NCBI RefSeq assembly: GCF_002009425.1
Contig: NZ_CP019936.1
Location: 4,699,297-4,763,296, forward strand
Direction of reading: 5' to 3'
Origin: Thiosocius teredinicola
GTDB lineage: Bacteria; Pseudomonadota; Gammaproteobacteria; Chromatiales; Chromatiaceae
Length of the DNA: 64,000 bases
The translations under genes and the position numbers were made by a program. Positions 1 to 7,514 of this stretch are shown piece after piece (positions within the stretch are counted from its first letter, which is position 1; every line of letters begins with the position of its first letter). The notes beneath the pieces were generated by a model that saw only the letters and a list, made by a program, of their open reading frames with translations, ran no database searches and was not told where the DNA came from.

Positions 1-790
1 CCGTCATTTTGTAGTCGGGATGAAACGCCGAGAAATGCAGTGGCACCTCGGGCCCGAGTTTTTCCAGGCACCAGTCTGCGAGGCGATGCAGTTCGTCGTC
101 CGTATCGTTGTGGCCCGGAATCAGCAACGTGGTCAGTTCGAGCCAGCAGTCGGTTTCGTTGTGGATGTATTCGATCGTATCCAGCACCGGCAGCAGATGA
201 CCGCCGGTCAACTTGTGATAGAAGTCTTCGGTGAACGCCTTCAGATCGACGTTTGCGGCATCCATATGGGAGAAGAACTCACGTCGCGGCTCTTCGCAGA
301 TATAGCCCGCCGTGACCGCGACCGACTTGATGCCCTGTTCGCGACAGGCAGCGGCCGTATCCAGCGCGTATTCGAAGAAGATCACCGGGTCATTGTAGGT
401 GTAGGCCACGCTGCGGCATCCGAGGCGCTTGGCGGTGGCGGCGATCGTCTCCGGCGCGGCGCTGGAAGCCAGGGTATCGATCTCGCGCGATTTGCTGATA
501 TCCCAGTTCTGACAGAACTTGCAGGCCAGGTTGCAGCCTGCCGTACCGAATGAGAACACCGGCGTGCCCGGCAGAAAGTGGTTAAGCGGTTTCTTTTCGA
601 TCGGGTCGACACAGAAGCCGCTGGAGCGCCCGTAGGTGGTCAATACCATCTGGTCGCCTTCGCGCGCGCGCACGAAACACAGACCGCGCTGGCCGTCCTT
701 CAGATGACAATAACGCGGGCACAGGTCGCATTGGATGCGACCGTCATCCCGTATGTGCCAGAAACGACCGGGTACGGTGTCGCTAATCAT
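1..790 (-). CDS. amrS: AmmeMemoRadiSam system radical SAM enzyme (3' end cut by window)
   Basis: Reading leftward from the ATG at 790-788 gives a protein with an N-terminal zinc-like cluster (CDLCPRYCHL) and, near residue 80, the radical SAM cysteine motif CNLACKFCQNW (CxxxCxxC). These are hallmarks of the AmmeMemoRadiSam radical SAM enzyme, formerly annotated as a pyruvate-formate-lyase activator homologue. The C-terminal part lies beyond position 1, so it is incomplete here. It is divergent from the Memo-like and AMMECR1 genes that complete the three-part system, across a 130-bp intergenic region. The biochemical reaction is unknown to me; the 4Fe-4S/SAM chemistry is inferred from the motif. 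Confidence 0.9.
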   Translation of the reverse strand, partial: MISDTVPGRFWHIRDDGRIQCDLCPRYCHLKDGQRGLCFVRAREGDQMVLTTYGRSSGFCVDPIEKKPLNHFLPGTPVFSFGTAGCNLACKFCQNWDISKSREIDTLASSAAPETIAATAKRLGCRSVAYTYNDPVIFFEYALDTAAACREQGIKSVAVTAGYICEEPRREFFSHMDAANVDLKAFTEDFYHKLTGGHLLPVLDTIEYIHNETDCWLELTTLLIPGHNDTDDELHRLADWCLEKLGPEVPLHFSAFHPDYKMT

Positions 791-920
791 GACAGACCTC
801 CCTATGTGTCCGATGTCGGACTGAGGCAGCTCAAACAACTTCACCGAAACGGCGCAAGATGCTTGCAATCCAACAGCCAATGACCCATTAAATCTATAGA
901 CCCGCAGCCCATGGGGAGCC

Positions 921-1706
921 ATGATGCACGTCAAAACACCCGCCGTCGCCGGGTTGTTCTACCCCGGCACGGAGCCAGAACTACGCAATACCGTCGACAG
1001 GCTGATGCAGACCGTATCGGCCGACAGCGAGGTGCGGCCGCATGCCTTGATCGCGCCGCACGCCGGCTACCAGTATTCCGGTCCGATTGCTGCAAATGCC
1101 TACGCCTCGCTGCGCCCCTGGGCCGCGGAAATCCGCCATGTGGCGGTATTGGCGCCGTCGCACCGGGTACCGTTCCGCGGCATAGCGCTGAGCAACGCCG
1201 ATGCCTTTCAGACCCCGTTGGGTGCGATACCGGTCGATACCGAAAGGGTGAAGTCGCTGGCGGCGCTGCCGCATGTCGGTTACCTGGATGCAGCCTTCGC
1301 CGAAGAACATGCCCTCGAGGTCCAATTGCCGTTTCTGCAACGCGTGCTCGACGACTTCAGCCTGATCCCGCTGATCGTCGGCGATGCCGAGGGTGAGGAT
1401 GTTGCCCAGGTGATCGAAACCCTGGTCGCAGACGATATCCTGATCGTCGTCAGCTCGGATCTCAGCCACTATCACGGCTATGCGGAGGCACAACGGCGCG
1501 ACGCCAACACCACCGGGATGATCGAAGCCATGCAGGCGGATGACATCGGCCCGTATGACGCCTGCGGCGCTTACCCGATCCGCGGGCTGTTGAAGGCGGC
1601 GCAACACCACGGTTGGCACGTCAAGACACTGGATCTGCGCAATTCCGGTGACACGGCCGGCGATAAATCGCGCGTGGTGGGATACGGAGCCTATGAGTTC
1701 TACTGA
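921..1706 (+). CDS. amrB: AmmeMemoRadiSam system protein B (Memo-like)
   Basis: A 261-residue protein of the Memo/DUF52 family, whose members resemble class III extradiol dioxygenases. The N-terminus (VAGLFYPG) and internal APHAGY and SSDLSHYHGY segments are the family's conserved histidine-rich patches. The first of two tandem ATGs is preceded by GGGGAG at 914-919. The reading frame overlaps the downstream AMMECR1 gene by 14 bp, so the two are translated from one mRNA. The radical SAM partner lies divergently upstream. The system's physiological role is not known; partnership is inferred from this recurrent gene set. Confidence 0.93.
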   Translation: MMHVKTPAVAGLFYPGTEPELRNTVDRLMQTVSADSEVRPHALIAPHAGYQYSGPIAANAYASLRPWAAEIRHVAVLAPSHRVPFRGIALSNADAFQTPLGAIPVDTERVKSLAALPHVGYLDAAFAEEHALEVQLPFLQRVLDDFSLIPLIVGDAEGEDVAQVIETLVADDILIVVSSDLSHYHGYAEAQRRDANTTGMIEAMQADDIGPYDACGAYPIRGLLKAAQHHGWHVKTLDLRNSGDTAGDKSRVVGYGAYEFY

Positions 1707-2286
1707 ATCCATCAATGAATTCGGGCCTGCGCAGCGCGCCGCATTGATCGAGATCGCACGTCGTTCGATCGAGCATGGCCTGCAGTTCGGTCGACCCTAC
1801 GTGGTGATACCCTCGGAACTCCCACGCGACCTCAAGGCGATCCGCGCCAGCTTCGTCACCTTGCAAAAGAACGGCGAGCTGCGCGGCTGTATCGGCCACC
1901 TCGAAGCGGTCCAGCCGTTGGGCGTGGATGTGGCCGAAAACGCCTTCGCCGCCGCATTTCGCGACCCACGCTTTGCGCCGCTGCGTGCCGCGGAATTCGA
2001 CGAGATCGATATCCATCTGTCGATTCTGACGGCACCGGAGCGCATGACATTCGCCGACGAAGGCGATCTGCTCAACCAGATCGAAGCAGGCGAAGACGGA
2101 TTGATCCTGCAGGACGGGCCGAACCGCGGAACCTTTCTACCGTCGGTGTGGGAGAGCCTGCCGGACAAGGAAAGCTTTCTGATGCACCTGAAGCAGAAGG
2201 CCGGGCTGGCTGCGAATCATTGGTCCGACCGGGTCGAGGTCTACCGCTACCACACCGAGAGCTTCGGCGAACACGATCTGGCGTGA
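1693..2286 (+). CDS. amrA: AmmeMemoRadiSam system protein A (AMMECR1 domain)
   Basis: A 197-residue AMMECR1-domain protein. The block LRGCIGHLEAVQPLG, with the invariant LRGCIG hexapeptide, and the later PxVWESLPD stretch identify it. I place the start at ATG 1693 because GGAG sits 4 nt upstream and the protein then begins like the family. An upstream in-frame start at 1648 would add 15 residues inside amrB. It ends just before the convergent diguanylate cyclase gene, leaving only 12 bp between stops. Molecular function is unknown. Confidence 0.93.
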   Translation: MSSTESINEFGPAQRAALIEIARRSIEHGLQFGRPYVVIPSELPRDLKAIRASFVTLQKNGELRGCIGHLEAVQPLGVDVAENAFAAAFRDPRFAPLRAAEFDEIDIHLSILTAPERMTFADEGDLLNQIEAGEDGLILQDGPNRGTFLPSVWESLPDKESFLMHLKQKAGLAANHWSDRVEVYRYHTESFGEHDLA

Positions 2287-2298
2287 CGCGCCGCAGTC

Positions 2299-3345
2299 TC
2301 AGTCCGTAGGCGTTTCGGGACCTTCCCACTTCACCCGATCGCGACCATCCGACTTGGCCTGGTACAGCGCCCGGTCGGCCCGTGCCACAAAGGCATCGGT
2401 AGGTTCTTCGCTTCGCAGATAGGCGCCACCGACCGACAAGGTCACCTTCAGACGGATCGGGTACAAGGTCTCATCCATGACCTCGGCCTCGCGCAGGCGC
2501 ACGTTGATGCGGATATGTTCGGCAACCGCCTTGCATCCGGAGCGCGGCGTATCGCGCAACAGCACGGCGAACTCCTCACCGCCGAGGCGCGCAACCAGGT
2601 CGCGCCCGCGCACACTGGCCTTGATCTCGTCGGCGACCTGCTTGAGCACTTCATCACCGGCCTGATGACCATAGGTGTCGTTGACGCGCTTGAAGTGATC
2701 GATGTCGATGATCAGCAGGCAGGGCGTATGCGCATCGTCTTTCGACTCACCCGACAGCGATTCCAATGCCTCGTCGAATACACGACGATTGAACAGGCCG
2801 GTCAAGGCATCGATACGGGCCGCTTCGTGCTCACGCTCCAGCTCGGCACGCATGTGCTGCATCTCGCCGGCGAGATGCGAGAGCTGTTTCTTCATCTCGA
2901 CGCCCTGGGTCAATGCAACATTGGTCGCACGCAGGGCGCGATCCATCAAGGCGTTGAGATCTTCTGCCGAGGTGTCGTCAGACAGGCTGTCGGCAATGTC
3001 GTGCAACTCGCTGGAGTAACGATCGAAGCTTTGGTCGGCGCTCCCCAGATTGGTCATCAACGCCTTGACCATTTCGGCCAGCGCTTTTTTCGCCGCCTGA
3101 AGTTTATCGTCGCGATCTTCGAGATAACGCTCGTAGAGATCACGTATCGCCTCGCCCGAAATCGTGTTTGCGTCGTGCAGCAAGGCGTTCATCGCAGCGG
3201 TGAGATCGGGAACGCTGTCGGAAAGATACTCGTACCACACCGTGTAATTAACCGGCGTAATCGGTATCTTCAATTCAGACATACGCGGAATCGCGTTGCG
3301 TACGATATCCACGGTGCGATCGTAGTGGCTCTGTTCAGTCTCCAT
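2299..3345 (-). CDS. Diguanylate cyclase (GGDEF domain)
   Basis: A 348-residue soluble protein predicted to make cyclic di-GMP from two GTP. The N-terminal about 180 residues have no transmembrane segment and include long charged helices (EMVKALMTNL to MQHMRAELEREHEAARIDALTG), so a sensory or dimerisation coiled coil is likely. The C-terminal GGDEF domain starts at DALTGLFNRR and contains the active-site signature RLGGEEF near residues 253-259. An RGRD inhibitory-site motif sits five residues before it, predicting product inhibition. The start at 3345 is chosen over an upstream one because AGGGTG precedes it and the upstream 19 codons lack family similarity. Confidence 0.93.
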   Translation of the reverse strand: METEQSHYDRTVDIVRNAIPRMSELKIPITPVNYTVWYEYLSDSVPDLTAAMNALLHDANTISGEAIRDLYERYLEDRDDKLQAAKKALAEMVKALMTNLGSADQSFDRYSSELHDIADSLSDDTSAEDLNALMDRALRATNVALTQGVEMKKQLSHLAGEMQHMRAELEREHEAARIDALTGLFNRRVFDEALESLSGESKDDAHTPCLLIIDIDHFKRVNDTYGHQAGDEVLKQVADEIKASVRGRDLVARLGGEEFAVLLRDTPRSGCKAVAEHIRINVRLREAEVMDETLYPIRLKVTLSVGGAYLRSEEPTDAFVARADRALYQAKSDGRDRVKWEGPETPTD

Positions 3346-3678
3346 CTCGAACACCCTGTCAGGCAGATCATTGTTGTCGTTGCAGCAGGTCGTTTGTCGC
3401 AAGCGCCCGCTGCTTTCGGTTCTTGGTCGCCGGGGGTGGTGGCGATGAATGTGGCGTGAGTGGTCTAACTCGGATTACGGCCGCCGAGACACATCGTTCT
3501 TTTGGAATCGATACGCCTTCGTTGAACATTGCCGTTGGGAGAATATCCCGAACAAATGCTCAATAATTATTGTGTCAGTGCCTTTCTGATTTGTAGGGTC
3601 GGCAGCTGTTTTCTTGAACGCTTGTATGGCATGGATCGCCCGACACATCAAGGCACGACGCACAACGCGTGAAGGTGT
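3346..3678. other. Intergenic region without a convincing gene
   Basis: A 62-codon minus-strand frame exists at 3475-3663, but it has no ribosome-binding site, no recognisable domain and an unusual composition for this genome. The region lies between two leftward genes and is relatively AT-rich around 3530-3610. It may hold the promoter of the diguanylate cyclase gene. I see no clear terminator. Confidence 0.4.
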
Positions 3679-5256
3679 TCACTGTCGCCGCAGTACCGGC
3701 AGATGCACGCTGACACGCCACACGTGGTAAGCAACGCGCCGCAACCAACGTATGCCTTCGAGCCGTCGCGTACCGGTCGGCACATCGATCGAGCCGGCGG
3801 CAACCTCGGCCATCACCGCATTGCGCAGGCGGTCTGCATGTTCACGCATGTAAGCGGCATTGGCCGATGCGATCTGTTCGGCGGCGTTGTCATCGCCAGC
3901 GGCAAGCGCAATGTTGATGCGCTGCAATACGTCTGACACCCGCGCCGCCTGACGGCCGAGTTCCGCGTCCGCCACCAGGCTGCGTGCGCGCTCCGGTTCC
4001 TCGATGCAGCGTTCGACCAGGCGCTGCAGATGATCGAGCACATGTATAACGGCGTTAAGACGCGACCACTCGGGCGACTTGTCGTCAACCAGATGAATCT
4101 GGTCGACGAACGCATGGGTCGCGTCGAGCTGACGATCGAGGTGCAGCAAACGTTCACTGTTGATCTCGTTACTGGTCAGCAGGCGATCGACGGTCGTTAC
4201 CAGATCCTGTGTTGCGCGTTCGACAATCTGCACGACATTGTCCAGCGCCACGTCCGGGCTTTTGAGCAATTGATGGTCGAGACGATCGAGCACCGGATCG
4301 CTCGGCGCGGGTACCAGATAGAACATCAACCGGGCGAACGGCCGCGCCAACGGCAACACCACGATCACACCGAGCAGGTTGAACAGGCTGTGGAACCCGA
4401 CCAATGCGATCTCCGCATTGTGTTGCAGCGCCCCCGGCAACCACTGCTGCCAGGCCCAGGTGTAGCCGTCGAGCAGGAGCAGTGCACCGATCGCCGTCAG
4501 CAGGTTGTAGGTGACATGCGAGTAACCGGTGCGGCGCGTATCGGCCGAACCGCCGAGCGTGGCTACCGCCGCGGTTACCGTGGTACCGACATCCATACCG
4601 ATCACCAGAGCCGCAGCCTGGCCGAACGAGATCGTGCCGGTGTTCACCGCGGTCAAAGCGGTGGCGACGCCGGCGCTCGACGATTGGGTGATCAGGGTGA
4701 TCGCAATACCGATCGCGATCAGTTGCAGGCGACCGAGCAGGGTATCGCTGGGAAAGTCCGCCGGTATGACCGCGCCGTGATAGCCGGCCATCGCCGCCTG
4801 CAATACCGAGATGCCCTGAAACAACAACGCGAAGCCGGCGAGGGCGAATCCCAGGTGGCGCCAACGCCCGCGGGCAAACAAACGCAGCAGGGCGCCGATG
4901 AAGATCAACGGGAAGACCAACGTGCCGATCTGCAGTTTCAGACCGAGCAGGGCGACCAACCAACCGGTGACCGTGGTGCCGAGGTTGGCGCCGAAGATCA
5001 CACCGAGTGCTTGCGGGAAGGTCAGCAGCCCGGCACCGACGAATCCGACCGCGGCAACGGTGGTCGCACTCGATGATTGCAGCAAAGCTGTGGTCACCGT
5101 GCCGGTCATAGCGCCGGTCGCGGGGCTCTTGGTAAAGCGCGCCAACCAGTGATTCAGGGCATCACCGGCCAAGCCTTTGAGGCCATCGGTCATCACGACC
5201 ATGCCGAGCAGGAACAGGCCGAGCCCGCCCAGCACCTGCATCAGGTTCAGGAGCAT
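3679..5256 (-). CDS. Na/Pi cotransporter family protein with PhoU-like C-terminus
   Basis: A 525-residue inner-membrane protein of the NptA/PNaS type, predicted to couple sodium to phosphate movement. Two inverted Na_Pi_cotrans repeats carry the family QSSS signatures: LLQSSSATTVAAVGF near residue 60 and LITQSSSAGVATALTA near residue 190. About eight to nine hydrophobic helices run to residue 310. The remaining about 200 residues are charged and helical and resemble PhoU, ending in RLEGIRWLRRVAYHVWRVS. It is transcribed alone, or with the DUF2238 gene 61 bp upstream. Confidence 0.93.
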   Translation of the reverse strand: MLLNLMQVLGGLGLFLLGMVVMTDGLKGLAGDALNHWLARFTKSPATGAMTGTVTTALLQSSSATTVAAVGFVGAGLLTFPQALGVIFGANLGTTVTGWLVALLGLKLQIGTLVFPLIFIGALLRLFARGRWRHLGFALAGFALLFQGISVLQAAMAGYHGAVIPADFPSDTLLGRLQLIAIGIAITLITQSSSAGVATALTAVNTGTISFGQAAALVIGMDVGTTVTAAVATLGGSADTRRTGYSHVTYNLLTAIGALLLLDGYTWAWQQWLPGALQHNAEIALVGFHSLFNLLGVIVVLPLARPFARLMFYLVPAPSDPVLDRLDHQLLKSPDVALDNVVQIVERATQDLVTTVDRLLTSNEINSERLLHLDRQLDATHAFVDQIHLVDDKSPEWSRLNAVIHVLDHLQRLVERCIEEPERARSLVADAELGRQAARVSDVLQRINIALAAGDDNAAEQIASANAAYMREHADRLRNAVMAEVAAGSIDVPTGTRRLEGIRWLRRVAYHVWRVSVHLPVLRRQ

Positions 5257-5317
5257 GCTTTAAGCATAACCCCGGCAACGCATCGAACGCAGAGAATCCA
5301 GCGGCTGGTGGATAGAC

Positions 5318-5929
5318 CTAAGCGGATCTGCGCCGCACGAGCCACCAGGTGATGGCCATGGCAACCACCGAGCCGGCGAAGGCGAGGGCAGTGTCTTTCT
5401 GTGCGTCCCACTCGTCGCCCTGGGTGCCGAGATAGGCCGCGCCCAGCTCGGGGCTGACGATGACGGCCACGATACCTTCGAGTGCTTCATAAAAGCCGCT
5501 GAAGCCGAGCACCGTGATCATGACCATCAGGTACGACCAGGCCGGTTTGACGCCGACCGCACGGATCAGCAGTTCGCGGAACGGATAGCCGAGCAACAAA
5601 CCGAACGAGAAATGCACGATGCGATCGTAGTGATTGCGCGACAACGACAAGGCATCCTGCAACCAGAAACCAAAAGGCGTCTCGGCGTAGGTGTAATGCG
5701 CACCGACCAGGTGAAGGCTCAGAAAGATACCGAACAGACCATAGGAGAGATTGGAAAACGCAAAGGTGCGATAGGTCGCTATCAGGATGCCGCCGTAGAT
5801 AAACACCAGGAGGTTCTCGAGGAACCAGTCGCCGCGGTCGAAAGGATTGATCGCGGTGACGATCCACAACCCGAGCAACCACACCAGCATCGCTTGAAGA
5901 AAACGGTTGTCACGAAAAGATGTCTGCAT
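5318..5929 (-). CDS. DUF2238 (YjdF-type) inner-membrane protein
   Basis: A 203-residue protein with about six hydrophobic segments (for example FLQAMLVWLLGLWIVTAI and LVFIYGGILIATY). Conserved family stretches include GAHYTYAETPFG, RNHYDRIVHFSFGLLLGYP, GFYEALEGIVA and GTQGDEWDAQKD. These match DUF2238/YjdF proteins of unknown function. Acidic and histidine residues inside the membrane region suggest metal or proton involvement, but nothing here proves it. Same strand as the Na/Pi gene, 61 bp apart. Confidence 0.88.
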   Translation of the reverse strand: MQTSFRDNRFLQAMLVWLLGLWIVTAINPFDRGDWFLENLLVFIYGGILIATYRTFAFSNLSYGLFGIFLSLHLVGAHYTYAETPFGFWLQDALSLSRNHYDRIVHFSFGLLLGYPFRELLIRAVGVKPAWSYLMVMITVLGFSGFYEALEGIVAVIVSPELGAAYLGTQGDEWDAQKDTALAFAGSVVAMAITWWLVRRRSA

Positions 5930-6023
5930 GACCGGATTGTGACCGATCGATCGGCAGCTGACACCTGATTCGCCGCAGAGAGTGCGCGCTATGTGACGTT
6001 GCTTCGGTCTGGATCGCCGAAGA

Positions 6024-6626
6024 TCAGGGCTTGTCGCCGGCAGCAGGTAACGGCTTGAACACCACCGTCTGCATCGCCTGGTTCAGGGTCGGCTTGACTG
6101 CCTTGTAGTCGTCGAACAAGAACACCACATAGGCATCCGACACATTGTTGCGATGAATCGCCAACAGCAGCCCCTGCTGGTAGTCGCTGGAGAATTCGTC
6201 GACCACATCGAACACTGCGGCCGCGGCCCAATCCGCATTGAAATCGGCGCGAGCCTGCTGTGGCGAATAGGCACGGCTCGGCGCATGCGTGCCGCCGGCC
6301 AGACGTGAAGCCATCGATTCAAACACCAGGGGAAAGACATGGTTCGGATCGGGCGCAGAGCCATGCGGATCATCGTAGTCGATGCGCAGGCGCTTCAACG
6401 GCCGCACTGCGACCCGGATCTCCAGCGCGCCGCCACTGCTGCGCAGCGCATGTTCATAGTCCATGATCGGCGTGCGCCCGGGCGGCGCAGCACTGAACCC
6501 TTGCGGCGGCTGATAGACCAGCTCGGCCTCTTCGAGCAACGCCGTAAAGCCATCAGGCGCGCTCGTACCGAGTGCGGCATTGCACCAGCCGCCAATCAGC
6601 AGGGACAAAGCAACCAGGTACTTCAC
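6024..6626 (-). CDS. Hypothetical periplasmic protein
   Basis: About 200 residues. I start it at the GTG at 6626 because it then overlaps the stop of the upstream TPR gene in a classic 4-bp GTGA coupling, and the protein opens with a clean signal peptide (VKYLVALSLLIGGWCNAALG, cleavage around AALG). The mature part contains IMDYEHALRS and EIRVAVRPLKRLRIDYDD and is acidic. I do not recognise the family. Tight coupling to the TPR protein and proximity to the dodecaheme cytochrome gene suggest a shared periplasmic or envelope role. Confidence 0.75.
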   Translation of the reverse strand: MKYLVALSLLIGGWCNAALGTSAPDGFTALLEEAELVYQPPQGFSAAPPGRTPIMDYEHALRSSGGALEIRVAVRPLKRLRIDYDDPHGSAPDPNHVFPLVFESMASRLAGGTHAPSRAYSPQQARADFNADWAAAAVFDVVDEFSSDYQQGLLLAIHRNNVSDAYVVFLFDDYKAVKPTLNQAMQTVVFKPLPAAGDKP

Positions 6627-7447
6627 GATTCGCTTTTCTGTTCGGCGGCCCGCGTCATTGCGGTCTTCCAATTGCTCAGCAGGTCCTGCGCAGTCTTTTT
6701 CCACTGCGCATCCTGCGCAAGTTCGAGAAAGTGTTCCATGTCCTTCACGGCTTCATCGGCGCGTCCGAGTTCCCAATAAGTCGACGCGCGGTTGAAATAG
6801 GGGGCAGGGGAGTGTGGATCGACCGCGATGCAGTGCTCGAAGTCGACCAATGCCGCATCGAACCTGTTTTGGGCATACAACAAGGCGCCGCGGTTGAAGC
6901 GGGCCGGCAGCAGGTCGGGCGATTGTTGTACGGCATGATCGAGGTCGGCCATGGCGTCGTCGTAGCGACCGAAGCTGCGGTAGGCCTGCGCGCGATTCAC
7001 CCTGATGCGCGCGTCATCTGGGGCGAGTTCAACGGCCGTTTCGAGATCGCGCAATGCAGCAGCCACCTGTTGCAACTGCAGACGCAGGCTGGCGCGCACC
7101 GCATACAGTTCAGCGGCATCCGGATAGCGCTCGATGCCCTCGGCCAGCGTCTTCAGGGCCAGTTCCAGCCGGCCTTCGCTTTCATGCTGCAAGGCGACCT
7201 TGACCAACTTCTCCGGGCCCAGGCTGCCATGCGGGTCGTGCTGGCCGTGCGGACCGACGGGTTTCTTGGGTGCAGGCTGTGGCTTTGCCGTCACCATGGT
7301 CGGCACCGATGGAGCGGTCATATCGCGCTGACTCTGCTCATCGGTGACAGCTGGGGTTGCATTGCTTTGCGGCTGCGCGCTGTGGCTATAGGGGCTCAAG
7401 GCCAGCGCCACGCACAACGAGGCGGCAGACAGGTGTACGGCAGACAT
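6623..7447 (-). CDS. TPR-repeat periplasmic protein
   Basis: About 274 residues with a signal peptide (MSAVHLSAASLCVALALSPY, cleavage near SHSA). A proline- and glutamine-rich linker follows. Then come at least four tetratricopeptide repeats, visible as A-L-P-Y/F spaced units such as LALKTLAEGIERYPD, ALRDLETAVELAPDDA, AMADLDHAVQQSPDLLPAR and ALVDFEHCIAVDPHSPAP. TPRs are protein-interaction scaffolds; no enzymatic domain is visible. The start at 7447 is chosen because it begins the signal peptide. Downstream translation of the hypothetical protein is coupled through a 4-bp overlap. Confidence 0.85.
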   Translation of the reverse strand: MSAVHLSAASLCVALALSPYSHSAQPQSNATPAVTDEQSQRDMTAPSVPTMVTAKPQPAPKKPVGPHGQHDPHGSLGPEKLVKVALQHESEGRLELALKTLAEGIERYPDAAELYAVRASLRLQLQQVAAALRDLETAVELAPDDARIRVNRAQAYRSFGRYDDAMADLDHAVQQSPDLLPARFNRGALLYAQNRFDAALVDFEHCIAVDPHSPAPYFNRASTYWELGRADEAVKDMEHFLELAQDAQWKKTAQDLLSNWKTAMTRAAEQKSES

Positions 7448-7514
7448 GATCGGCTTGCTGGTGGTGTGTGGAAATAGCATCCCCGGCATATTACCGGGGA
7501 TGCCGTCGCGAACG

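Noticed and set aside
3475-3663. 62-codon minus-strand ORF
   Set aside because: No ribosome-binding site, no hydrophobic or domain pattern, composition unlike neighbours.
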